Below, in pieces: positions 1 to 10,396 of a DNA stretch of 23,784 nucleotides (the first letter of the stretch is position 1; each line of letters opens with the position of its first letter). The notes under the pieces were generated by a model that saw nothing but the letters and a program-made list of their open reading frames with translations, was not told the DNA's origin and did no database searches. The position numbers and the translations under genes were made by a program. Origin of the DNA: Saccoglossus kowalevskii (lineage: Eukaryota; Hemichordata; Enteropneusta; Harrimaniidae); NCBI RefSeq assembly GCF_000003605.2, contig NW_003158733.1, forward strand, positions 17,233-41,016, in the 5' to 3' direction.

Positions 1-2021
1 TAAACAACTACAATGACAACTACAAATCAGATTTGTATGGTATAAGATGATATGAATGAAACAGATCGGGTCACATAAATTAAAAATTAATTTTGTATGT
101 AAAAACAAAAACAAAACAAAAAAATAAAGGAATTTGTTATGCTTCCTTACACATCAGTATTGTAGTGCTTCATCAAATACACCATCTCTAGTTTAATAAG
201 ACAATATTAAAAAAAGCGATATTGGTCTCAGTATGTAATTGACATTAGCATGACATTACTGATAATCATGTTATAATTTTGTGACGTAAAACCGTATTTT
301 TCATTTATCTTCTTTAATAATCACAAACGCTCCAGGAAGCACGTGACAATTTGCAAAATGAATTGTAGGAAACAAAATACGAACAAACACTCAATTGCCA
401 AGAACGGCGGAATCAGGATGCCATGTTAATTTACCATACCAAGTTGTCATAGTCGTAACGAATTATTTTACTTGTATGTCATGTAGTAAATATATTTTCA
501 TTCAATTTATTTTCTATAAAATGGACGCAATGATACTTTATCACGTGTTCTGTTGCCGTGGCGGCTGTAAACGAATTGAATACATCATTAAACCATAATT
601 ACTATATTCTCTGCATTATTTTTCATTTCACTGTCATGCCACGCTAGCGTATCTGCGTCTACTGAGTACGTCATCAATCTAGTCGACAACACATGACGCT
701 GTGTTAAGTTAGGTACGAAAATATTAGGGATTACGTTTGATTTCAAACCTGGCAACAGCTGCGTTTAGTATAATATCTAAACACTAAATATGGTATTATA
801 TCTGTGTATTATAAATGGTGTACAATTTCACCAAGTACAATACAACACTGTAATTTACGCTAAAATATGTTATCCTTTACCCAACATATCTCTTCATTAA
901 TAAGTATCTCAAAAATAAACAAATATTACACAATTTGTAAAATAATATTCATTTTTCGTACGGCCCAGCCTACTCAAACGCGAAATGTTCACCTCGTGAT
1001 TCGTTGTCTTACACTGACCCGTATGATTGACAGAGATGATGTACATCCATGAACTCTCCCTCTGTGTGAATATTCATAACGAGATGAATATTCATGTTGT
1101 GAGATTTATGGAGATACTTGCGTAATATCGCCACTCAATCGTTACGTTGGTTATATTCTACAGTAATTGCGAAGCACAGACAAGTGTATGCTCAAATATT
1201 ATTCAAATGCATATACGAATTTTATACACATTCAAATATTATTTAGGTACATATTTAAATTTTATTCGCGTATATGGTCGAATTTAGTTCAGTTACATAA
1301 GTTCGAATCCAATTGAAGTTTATATTACAATTCGGTTTGGGTTCGTATTAAAATACTATTAGAATACATATTTAAATTCATATTATTATTATTCCCTTTA
1401 AACAGTTAATAATATAACTTACTTGTATTACACAACATAGTAAATATTGGTCTAATATTATTTCCATATATAACACGCGCACCTTCCTGTGTTCACATTT
1501 TTATTTGTGAAAATAAGTAATTGCAAGAATACAATAGAATTCAGTGGCATGCAACAGCGAGGGAAGTTTATCTGAGAGTGGATATTCCACGTTCGCATCT
1601 TATATATGCTATAACAAGGGTCGGAGACACCGACAGAGGTCGATGGTAGCACTGTTGTAGTGCAGCATATGCAAATTAGATATACTCTGCAAGCTGTAAC
1701 ACCAGTTGTGTGATCGGATTGGACTCAACCCGTAAACCTATTACAGTCGTCTCTACTGGAGCAGAAGAAAAACACACGTCACCATGTCAAAGTTCAAAAT
1801 ATGTAATATGTTCCACAACACTCCCTTTATTTTATGTTTTGTTTGACGACCCGACACACATGTATTCATGGTGGTTTTAGCAAAATATCGATTCCTGGTG
1901 AGCGGATTGTCAAGGCTTCTATGTTAGACGTGTTTTATGCGTGTTTCGACTCGTATTTGTGGGTGATATCTCTTCGTAACAGTGCCCAGATTCATAGACT
2001 GACGTCCACTACCTCGAATAG
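1..2021. other. Upstream non-coding DNA and presumed 5' leader of the O-fucosyltransferase-like gene
   Basis: No exon was recognised on either strand; the short frames here (395-598, 867-1052, 1458-1652 on -) have no family features. 1068-1095 holds two copies of the self-complementary TGAATATTCAT. 1190-1390 is very AT-rich with degenerate ATTCAAAT / ATATTTAAAT words. TATATATG at 1602 and a GTCGG/CCGAC hairpin near 1621-1635 are possible core-promoter pieces, unproved. Confidence 0.4.
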
Positions 2022-2025
2022 ATGA
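1834..2025 (+). promoter_or_regulatory. Possible upstream ORF whose stop overlaps the main start (ATGA)
   Basis: A 63-codon frame from ATG 1834 ends in TGA at 2023-2025, so stop and main ATG 2022 share bases as ATGA. If the mRNA leader includes this stretch, initiation at 2022 would depend on leaky scanning or reinitiation. The transcript start is unknown, so the frame may lie outside the mRNA. Confidence 0.25.
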
Positions 2026-2519
2026 TTGCGATGTCATCGAAGTTCGTTTTCCGGGTTTTGAAAATAGTTTTTCTCTTTATAGCAGCGACAATTTTCCTCA
2101 GTAACGTATTAAAACGTGTGCAATTTGATCCGTCAGTGCGCTACCTAGAGGATTATAAACCGCGCGTGAAATCATCGTTGAAAGAATTGCCATTTGCCGG
2201 TGATAGGGGAACAAATATCATGGCGCCTGCCATTTATCCACCACAAGCTAACAACTACACTGATGATTACGATTACGATGAGATGAACCGAGCCAACCCG
2301 CCGATCAATGATGTAGAAGAAGATATGCTGGAAGAAAACAAAGATGATACAGATCTATTACAAATGCAAATCACAACCACTCATAAGGCAGTAGATAAAA
2401 TCAGTTACCCCCCACGTTCCACGTTACCAGCATTTTTAACTAAAAAGAAGTCGGAACCTGTTGAAATCCCACGTACTGAAATAAAAGTGAAGGAACCAAG
2501 TAAAGTAGTGGTTCCCGAG
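2022..2519 (+). CDS. O-fucosyltransferase-like gene, exon 1 (cytoplasmic tail, signal anchor, stem)
   Basis: 166 codons ending in phase 0 at donor GAG|GTAAGT. It encodes the tail MIAMSSKFVFR, a hydrophobic anchor (VLKIVFLFIAATIFL region), and a hydrophilic stem with an acidic Asp/Tyr cluster, then a Lys/Glu/Val-rich tract. There is no cleavable signal peptide: the hydrophobic stretch is followed by basic residues, as in type II Golgi enzymes. Reading on past the donor gives a stop after 12 codons, which supports splicing here. Confidence 0.85.
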
Positions 2520-5500
2520 GTAAGTAATTATTGTCTTGGGATAATATTGTTTAATTGAGTTTAGCTGTATGTTACGGGTATATTTGTATTGGTGATGAGT
2601 ACGTTCCCCTGCTATTGTTATCCGCTGTTAAACACGGCTTTTTTTATTATATTCTGTTGACACGAGTTGGTATGACTTTCAAACGCTCATAGGAAAATAA
2701 ACTGACAAACAATTGAAATAATTTTATTGTAATGATTCCTAGGCTTAAACAATACAGCCTCAGTTTGACAATCAATGTAATGTCAAAATGACATATTAAA
2801 TGCTACATTAATTTCTCAGGTGAATCCTCAAATTGCTGGTTTTCTAACATAATAGTTATTTTGAGGTCAGTTAACAGATTAAAACATGAACAAAGCGAAT
2901 TTGTGTCATGTATTGCTGTTAGGCAGCGGACACAATCGCTCTGTACTTATATTATACATGTATGACGTGAAGTGTTCATTCATGATAAAATGCTTTAGAG
3001 TAAATATGGTGAAGGTTGTTTCAGCGACCTCTAACACAGCGGTTAAATTGTAATGTCACATCACGTTCGTACCGCACTTTTGGGGGAGGGGGATTCCTGT
3101 ATTGTCCTACTCATCTGCATCTGTCTACGTTGACCAGCTATCTAATCAGTGTTTCGTTAAAATTTGATAATTAATAATTACCACATTCCTCATAGGCTAC
3201 ATATGTAAAGTAGATGAAGTATAAAAGTCGGAAACGTGCATTGGAATTATTAATAACTTGTGTATTATCCGTCACTCACATGACATTGGACGAAGCAGGC
3301 ACGCATTGTTAATGAGATGTGTACGTGGAATTTAATAATTTCAACGAATAATTACTATTCCTGTTTCTGTTTTACTATTCCTCTGTTGTTACTATTCAAC
3401 TTGTGTTACGATTGTATTTATACGCAGAGTACTGTAGAACTGCTATACCTTCAATATGTGATACAATACATGAAATGGAAGGTTAGGTTTACGTAGCTGG
3501 AGTGGCTTACTAATACACCGTATAAGAGTATATGTCATGAGTGACTCTAAAGTATTCAATTTATAAAATGAGTCAAAATTAAATGTGTCCATTTAAAATT
3601 ACTATCATTTCATTTACAAAAAAATACTTCAACGGATATAGTGTGAAACGGCCGGTACATTCACGTGCTCTGAGTTTGTCAGTTATATGTCAAAGGTCAA
3701 TATGCTTGTATTGACCAATCAAATTATCGGGATATTTAGTACACAATATATCGAAAATTATTACACTGTTTTATAACACGATGTATGAATTAAACTGTTA
3801 TATGCCACTAAATGCACTCATACACGAATAAAATGCTAGATTGAGTCTTCCCGGAGGTCATACGACGCAATGGCGGGTGGTGTCTAAAACATTTACCATT
3901 TGTACTTCAACTTTGAAGTACAGAATTATTTAAAGACATGTCTGCAACAATACACATTTAGTTATTATTCATAACATTTCAATCAGTAGTGCGATAGTGT
4001 TTTTATATTTGTCTCACTTCAGTAACGTACACATACAAATATATCCATGTGCAAAGAGTATTTTACTACTATAGTTTTATTATAGATTTACCACTACTGT
4101 TAACTGGCCAATAATTGGATTTCGTTTGACTTAACCTCACCCGCCGATTAACGTAAACACACCTAAAACACTCTTTAATATTTCCGTATTCAAAATAATT
4201 CTAAAATATGCTGACTGACTGTCGTGTAACTTCTCATGAATATGGATGTACATCTATGTCATAAACAAGGGGTTGTTGGATGTGGTTATCAACCAGATCC
4301 GTCAGGGCTCAGTCACTCTCCTAGTAGAGAGACTGTGGTCAGGGTGACAGATATTCCTTATATTCGGCTGCACTGCACTGCATGAACGAATATAGCGTGG
4401 TTAACTTCCTATTGTTTCGTGAATTCTCTTTAGAAATTACCTCAACGGCCGGTGAGTGACTGTTTCGCTGATTGGTTGCTAAATTTAGCACGCTACTGTC
4501 AATAATATTTTTAACAATGATATGTAAGTTATACGTTTTTCCGCAATGTCATGGTCAACTCGAGCGTGAAATTGGCGCTCCCAATGTGCGTCAGTCAAGT
4601 TTATGCAAATTTTTAAGAAATTGGTGGCAAACTATGAAAGTGATAGTTTACCTGAACCTTTCTTCCTAACATCGGTTAAAAAGAATTTATATCATCCACA
4701 TAAGCATTTTAACATTGTCTTTGACCTATGCGTTTCAGACAATACCTCCGCTACTCGGACATACATTCTGGTAATTTGTAAATAATATGATATTAGAATA
4801 CGTTTTGTCGGATATGAAAGATATATATGTTGCGTTATTATACATTTCGAAATTGTTCTATTTCTCCACCAAAATATGCCCTATAAAGTAATCAAATTGT
4901 CCCGCATTTTGAAGAAGTTTATTGACTTTAATCATAATTATTTTATACATTGTTCTTACGTCAGCTGATACGTATTTCCTGTTTGTGCACACCGGCTTGT
5001 GATGTGAGGGTTGGTTCCACACGTACACACTAGTATGCTTACAATTCGTACGTCAGCTGATTTTCATTTCCTGTCTGTGCTACGCCATTTTGAACAGCTG
5101 CATAGCAACAGGCAATTAGCAACGCTACCTACAAACTTCACTGAACCCAACATACCCCGCATTTACCTATTTTTAATCATACCTGAAAGTGAAGTTGTCT
5201 GATAGAGACCGATAAACCGGAGAATATGTTATTCATTAAACAGAGTTACATATGTACCTATATGCACATGATGTTACATTGAATATCAGTGTTATATACT
5301 GCAGACCGACCTTTACAAGATGGTTCATGTGATATAAGCTTTCGTTTATTTAACACGTAATATATATTTTTGTTTATTTTGGCAGGAATTCCCAGATTAT
5401 TACAACTCAACAAGAGATCCAAAACAAATGAAGTATCTCATTGCAGTTAATTTTCTGCAAGGAGGACCCAACTTCCATTACGAGAATTTTAAACTCGGTT

Positions 5501-8500
5501 TACTCTACGCACTACACCACAAAAGGGCTATATTTGCCCTACCATTTGCTAATCACTATGGTCTGCGGGAGCAAAGATTCTGGTGGGGATTCGGTGAAAC
5601 CTTCGACATGGGCGTCCTTAATAATATGATACCCGTAGTTTCACCTAAGAGGTTCCAAGAAGTGTGTGGTGGGAAAATAAATCTAATGTTAGTACATCCA
5701 TTCACGGAACGGAATCAAAGAAGTTTTGAAGTCTACAAAAAAGCTTTTAAGCTGTCACGTACCTTCATGAAAGACATTGTAAACATTGATTTGCCACCTT
5801 GGGAAAGTACTCCTAAGTCAGTAACAACAAGCAGAGAACAGTTTTTTGAACAAGCTGAAGACGCACGATGTCTAGTAATGTACAAACCTTTAGATTTTTG
5901 GAAAAACATCAAAGAAGAAATTGAGCCAGGACGGAGGGCTCTATTGCTTTCGTCAATCTATAAACACCTGGATAGAGCACCGTCCGTGAAGGAAATGGCA
6001 GACGACATTTTAAAGAACATCTGTGACGGTAAACCTTTCATGTCAATGCACTGGCGGAACAGGACGGGAGAAATGTAAGTGATCATCCGTACCCTCTACA
6101 ATGAGTCACACATACCATCTTAGGTATGAGATGCACCTCTTGATCAAAACGCGCTTTATTTCGGCTTTGTTGTGACTACATAGAAATGTTTTCATTTTAT
6201 TCGAAAATGCTATTTTTATGAACGTATTTGCAGAGTAAGTTGCATGATTAATAAGACATGTATGTCTTTATCAAATTTGTGGTACCTAACTTTCAATACA
6301 AAACCAATTTTAGCAGATTTACGCAACTCTGGCAACTCTGAAAATGTTTGTTTCTTGACTCTTAAAAAGAGGTTCAATGCCCTTTTCCAATTGTTTTAAT
6401 ATTTTCGGATAAATCCCAAATTATGATTCTCTTAACAATATGACCAGCATTGTTGTATATCACAACCAATGGTGCATGAATGAACTGATCAAAGACTATA
6501 ATTTCTGTTGATCATAACCCATTCGTGATTGATTTCTCCTTTTATCTAGTCAGCAAAAATAGGACATCATTTGTTAAGTTGCGTTTTCATAATGTACGAA
6601 CATCAAACAATTCACCAGTCTTAACTCTTCATCACCTATAGCCTTATCTAAGGGCTGTATTAAAAGATGATATTATCCACAGAGGGGGCAAAACATTCTA
6701 AATATATTCTGTAAATGATTTCACCTTGGAATATTGATCAACTAACTTACTCAATCTATAGCTACTTTACTAAGTGAAGCCTCTTTTGTATTGTGGTATT
6801 CTAATCATGAATCGCGTCTCTGTGAACAATACTACTTAGATCAGTTTCCTGCTTAGAAAGACGCGAGACTATCCCATTTAATACCATCTTTGTGTTTCGG
6901 TGCAAGTGATATCATTTTCATTTTTTATATTACAATATTGTTCAAATAAGAAGTAAGATGCACCATGTGTTAATTTGAGATCAAGTATATAAGTTTTACA
7001 CCACTCCACATGTCTCTAGTCTAAGAGTTATTTATATTTATATCTGTTAATGCAACCATACATATTTATAAAGCTAATACATATATGGTGTTCACAAACA
7101 CTGTTCAAAATGTTTTATGCTGGTGATACTAATCCTCTATCCAATATTACAGATGCGGACGTCAGTTGAGGAACTCTGATCGGTTAAACTGTGATAAATT
7201 ATTGCCTTACATATCCAGTGCGAGTAAGAAGGTAGTTGGTGGAGTAAAACAAATAATGATACAGCATGGCTTATCTTGTATTTACATAGCTCATCCATCA
7301 TACTCGTCGGTAAGTACAGTAGAATACTTTATTTTAGCTGGAATTAATTTTCGCTGAGAGGACTTTTTGGGTGTTTTCCATGGAATTTATTTTCACTGAT
7401 TGCTGACGAGTTGAATGTAAAATATAGGAAAAAGGGTATATTCACTGGATTTTATTTTCACTGTATTATTCCTTCAGCGAAAATTAATTCCAAGCGAAAA
7501 TAAAGTATTATGCAATAATTTGATTTAGAGTAAGGATTGTCATAACGTTGCCACATGGCATGTAGAATGAGAAAAAGTCGCTTTATGACGTCACTTGCGA
7601 TTTTACAAATCCAATACCCCATCTGAATGATGGTCATATGTGAACAGCTGACAACCATATATGATCAATGACATCGTATTACGCCGACTGGTACCGGCGA
7701 ATCCACATTATGCGTGACTTTTAAAAGTCTCCATCGTGGGGTTAAACCACGGTTGTCTTGAATTTGTCAAAGGAAGTTCTGAAAATTCCGTAATTTGCTT
7801 AGGATGGGATATACAAGATCAAAGTACCGGCAATATCAAATATGAGACAAACTGACTGCAAATTAATCTATGCGAACTCACAGCGGCAATTATTTGACTG
7901 AACGAAACATCGTGGCCATCTGATGTTTACCTTACATTGAACCGTAAAGCCATAGCCATCTTGTGGTCACGATTTAACTAGTACAAAACAATACTAATAA
8001 TTACCAATGTTTAATTTGTGTTGAACTTTCAATGACAACTTGATTGATATTGAATTTATATCCCCCAAAGTACAGAAGATTTGTGAATTTTGATTCAGTT
8101 GACACATTATTGAATTGTATTAATCCATCAGGAAATATGAAATAGTAAAAATTGATGAATAATAATCTTTCTGGTACGTACTGTATATTGAGTAAGGGAA
8201 TGATAAAAAGTATTCATTTCCATGTCAAGATCGCACAAATTAGCACACCTAAACACGCAAGTCAATACGAAGTTACTTACATGAGTTTCCTGATTGGCTG
8301 CAGAAGCCAAACACCTAAAAGTTAGGTAATGTGTGTGTATGCTTTAGCCCAACTGAAACACGCGATCTATTCTATGTTATGATGACACTGACATCGCTCC
8401 GAACTTGTAAATTAACATCGAAATTGTATGGCGGATATATTCATGTTTGTATGCGACATGAAAATAACGCGCCACAGGCGTTAAGATTGTCGAAAAGAAT

Positions 8501-9507
8501 GATTTTGCGAGGGACCACGATACGATGTTTCATGCTTTCCTTTTATATAATCGGGGTCGCGGTTTAACTACTGAGCTTAGAATGCCTACGGTGAAAGTAG
8601 CGATTGTAACGAATTCAGAATCAAACATGATTCTTATATTTTTTTTTATTTTCCTGTGTATTATTATTATGAGAGGTGCTTATTATATCAGAAAGATAAC
8701 ATACTGGAGCCAGTAAACGGCGGCTATATATATTTTAACGTATACTGATATATACTCATTTTTTGGAATTGTTAAACAGGAGATCGTCACATATATGAAA
8801 GAAAAAATCCCCAATGTCTACACTTCTCAGAATATTCTTGCGATGAATACACCGGCAGTTGCAAGACTACGAAGAGAAAATTATCTTTTGTCTCTAGTTG
8901 AACAGGAAATCGTGTATCGTAAGTAGAGATTTAAATTTGTTATCACTATACGAGGGTTTTATAGTGCACATGTGTTCTTTCATGGTCCAGTTAGGTCAGA
9001 AATTGTTAGTTTCGTTTGTTTATGATTTGTACATTTCGACGTCTCGTGAATACAAACAATTAGGTCAAACGAGATTTTCCAGTATTTCGCATACAACACT
9101 TATCTGTAATGCAGTGGGTGATGGGCAATTATGCAATGAGTTTAGCGATCATTGCATTACGATCGAGACTTAATAAAATGGTAAATATTACACAAATTGT
9201 TTAGTTTGTCGATAGAAAGTATGTATATCCTATTTTTAAAAAGCTCTCTCTCTCTCATTGTAGTTGCTGCTGAGTATTTCTATAGATGGTGGTTGATGAT
9301 TCATTTAAAAAAAAATCGGTGTTAACTTACATTGTGTTTATGTTCGCACGTTCTTCTCTTTCTTCACCAGGTGGAGTGGTATTTATCGCGAGCCTGACAA
9401 CAAACTGGTCCGAGTTCGTTGCTGATCAGCGGACAGTTAACCACAGAGAGACTCTCTTTCTTCATCAAATTCCAGGAGTACCAAAACAGTTATACACTCT
9501 AATCTGA
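2022..9507 (+). CDS. GDP-fucose O-fucosyltransferase-like type II membrane protein, complete, 5 exons
   Basis: Joined exons 2022-2519, 5386-6074, 7153-7309, 8780-8918 and 9371-9507 give 1620 nt, 539 residues plus stop. Intron phases 0, 2, 0, 1 all close without a stop. Residues about 9-30 form a hydrophobic signal anchor after a short basic N-terminus, followed by an acidic, Tyr/Asp-rich stem to about 166, then the catalytic region. Seen there: QGGPN at 191-195 followed by YENFK, HWRNRTGE at 388-395 matching the HxR nucleotide-sugar motif of O-FucT enzymes, SLVEQEI near 484-490, and TNWSEF near 505-510. N-glycosylation sequons NYT, NST, NRT and NWS fit a lumenal domain. By family knowledge it would transfer fucose from GDP-fucose to protein Ser/Thr in the ER or Golgi; acceptor and subfamily (POFUT1, POFUT2 or a separate invertebrate group) cannot be assigned. 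ATG 2022 has a weak context; ATG 2031 in frame has G at -3 and may be the real start. Confidence 0.85.
3901..3922. repeat. Perfect 10-bp inverted repeat with 2-base spacer
   Basis: TGTACTTCAA, spacer CT, then TTGAAGTACA. It lies alone in intron 1. It could form a hairpin in RNA or be a dimer-binding site; no flanking duplication was seen. Confidence 0.8.
4957..5092 (+). repeat. Diverged direct repeat pair, 92-bp spacing
   Basis: Both copies read TACGTCAGCTGAT, then TTTCCTGT-TGTGC-AC-CC: first from 4957, second from 5049. The core CAGCTG is an E-box and TACGTCA is CRE-like. It may be a decayed repeat element or a duplicated regulatory module. Confidence 0.55.
5386..6074 (+). CDS. O-fucosyltransferase-like gene, exon 2 (catalytic core)
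   Basis: Acceptor TTTTGGCAG|GAATTC, donor AAAT|GTAAGT. 229 codons plus two bases. It opens with EFPDYYNSTRDP, carries the QGGPN loop and the YENFK helix start, and ends at HWRNRTGE plus a split Ile codon. This is the longest and most family-like exon; the GGPN and HxR blocks lie about 190 residues apart. Confidence 0.9.
6075..7152 (+). other. Intron 2 of the O-fucosyltransferase-like gene
   Basis: 1.1 kb of AT-rich DNA from GTAAGT to ATTACAG. Nothing else recognisable was seen. Confidence 0.8.
7153..7309 (+). CDS. O-fucosyltransferase-like gene, exon 3
   Basis: Acceptor ATATTACAG|ATGCGG, donor TCG|GTAAGT. The first base completes the Ile codon split from exon 2, then 52 codons (397-448) beginning CGRQLRNSD and ending IYIAHPSYSS. 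The hydrophobic CIYIAHP strand is of the kind that precedes a sugar-nucleotide loop in fucosyltransferase folds (inference). A hairpin repeat starts 13 bp beyond the donor. Confidence 0.85.
7310..8779 (+). other. Intron 3 of the O-fucosyltransferase-like gene
   Basis: 1.5 kb. It begins with a hairpin/MITE-like element at 7323-7509. A CCTGATTGGCTGC (inverted CCAAT) word lies near 8288-8300. The frames at 8128-8310 (-), 8331-8567 and 8525-8716 have no family features. Confidence 0.8.
7323..7509. mobile_element. Palindromic MITE-like element beside the exon 3 donor
   Basis: The left arm 7323-7357 (AATACTTTATTTT...AATTAATTTTCGCTGA) is matched by the inverted right arm 7474-7509 with only a few differences. 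The interior holds two direct copies of TGGA-TTTATTTTCACTG (about 7380 and 7447). No clear target-site duplication was found. Non-autonomous, no ORF. Repeats with AATTAATTTTCGC and GCGAAAATAAA words are, from memory, common in bivalve genomes. Confidence 0.7.
8780..8918 (+). CDS. O-fucosyltransferase-like gene, exon 4
   Basis: Acceptor TTAAACAG|GAGATC, donor TATC|GTAAGT. 46 codons plus one base: it starts EIVTYMKEKIPNVYT and runs through ARLRRENYLL to SLVEQEIVY. The ELLS-LVEQEIC-type block is typical of the C-terminal part of this family. It is too short to show as an independent ORF and was placed by splice signals and phase. Confidence 0.85.
8919..9370 (+). other. Intron 4 of the O-fucosyltransferase-like gene
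   Basis: 452 bp, GTAAGT to TTCACCAG, with a CT run (CTCTCTCTCTCTC) at about 9244-9257. The 8898-9173 open frame overlaps exon 4 out of frame and looks accidental. Confidence 0.8.
9371..9507 (+). CDS. O-fucosyltransferase-like gene, exon 5 (C-terminus)
   Basis: Acceptor TTCTTCACCAG|GTGGAG after a pyrimidine-rich tract. The first two bases complete Arg495, then 44 codons and TGA. It encodes GVVFIASLTTNWSEF and the end GVPKQLYTLI. The NWS/SNW-type block closes the catalytic domain in relatives. There is no ER-retention tetrapeptide at the end, unlike POFUT1/POFUT2 proteins with KDEL-like tails, which favours Golgi residence through the N-terminal anchor (inference). Confidence 0.85.
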
Positions 9508-10390
9508 CCAAGTCGAAATATTATGATCGTAAACACTAAATCCCTGAACATTATCAGCTGTACGTGTTCTAATTTACATTCGTTTAAAATTGTTGTCTTA
9601 TTTTAGCAATTATCAGGTGGTGAATTGTAATCCATTCTTTTAATGGAATTCACAAATCATATAATATATATCATATATATGTATATATCAACATTATAAT
9701 ATGATTACGTAAACATTGTATTGCGCAACACGATTCAATTGTACAACATACTAGAAAACTTGTGCAACAATTACAATGAATTGATTATCAGGGGACATAT
9801 TACACGAATCGTGTACTTACAAATGTGGGATACCTTCCATTTTCGCAATTCAATGTTATGTTATTTTATATGTAAATTATTAACTTGCACACGTTTCACG
9901 TATGTAAATAGTATTGCCATGAAAGATATATGGTTTAATTGGACTTATTTATGTTTATATGTAATTCATTGGTTCTAATATTTCTAGCATAAAATTATTT
10001 TACGCATACAGCAAATAATTGGAGCGTAAAAATCTCAAAATACACTTAAGGAAATGGTTTGTTTAGTTTTTAAAATCAAGTTTCAAACAGTATGATCACA
10101 GAAGTTGAAAGTCTAAACTATAGGATGATTCAACCTTAATAGACAATATTGGAAAAGATTTCCTCTAAATGTGTAATTTTGTCATATTACTTATTGCTAA
10201 AGTTCACCTCACAAGTCTAAGACATGGTCACTCTGGAGTTATATTCAGTAAAACGGTTGAACATACAAGCATAGAGGCGGTTACATTTAATGACCCCACG
10301 TCTTGACACAAGTATTGATTATAGTGTGAAACCTTAATACAAAAGAATTGTCATTGACAATAATGTGACAATCAAAGTAAATGGTATATC

Positions 10391-10396
10391 AATAAA
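10391..10396 (+). terminator. Candidate polyadenylation signal AATAAA of the O-fucosyltransferase-like gene
   Basis: First canonical hexamer downstream of stop 9507 on the + strand. Long distance and no clear GT-rich downstream element, so weak. Confidence 0.25.

Larger units (their letters stand above)
2520..5385 (+). other. Intron 1 of the O-fucosyltransferase-like gene
   Basis: 2.9 kb, GTAAGT to GGCAG. No embedded gene was recognised. It contains a perfect 10-bp palindrome at 3901-3922, short hairpins near 4311-4342 and 4357-4392, and a 92-bp-spaced direct repeat near 4957 and 5049. The frames at 4472-4785 and 5011-5202 show no family motif. Confidence 0.8.

Noticed and set aside
1300..1312. 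GTTCGAATCC word resembling a tRNA B box
   Set aside because: No A box at the right distance and no cloverleaf could be drawn; AT-rich repeat background.
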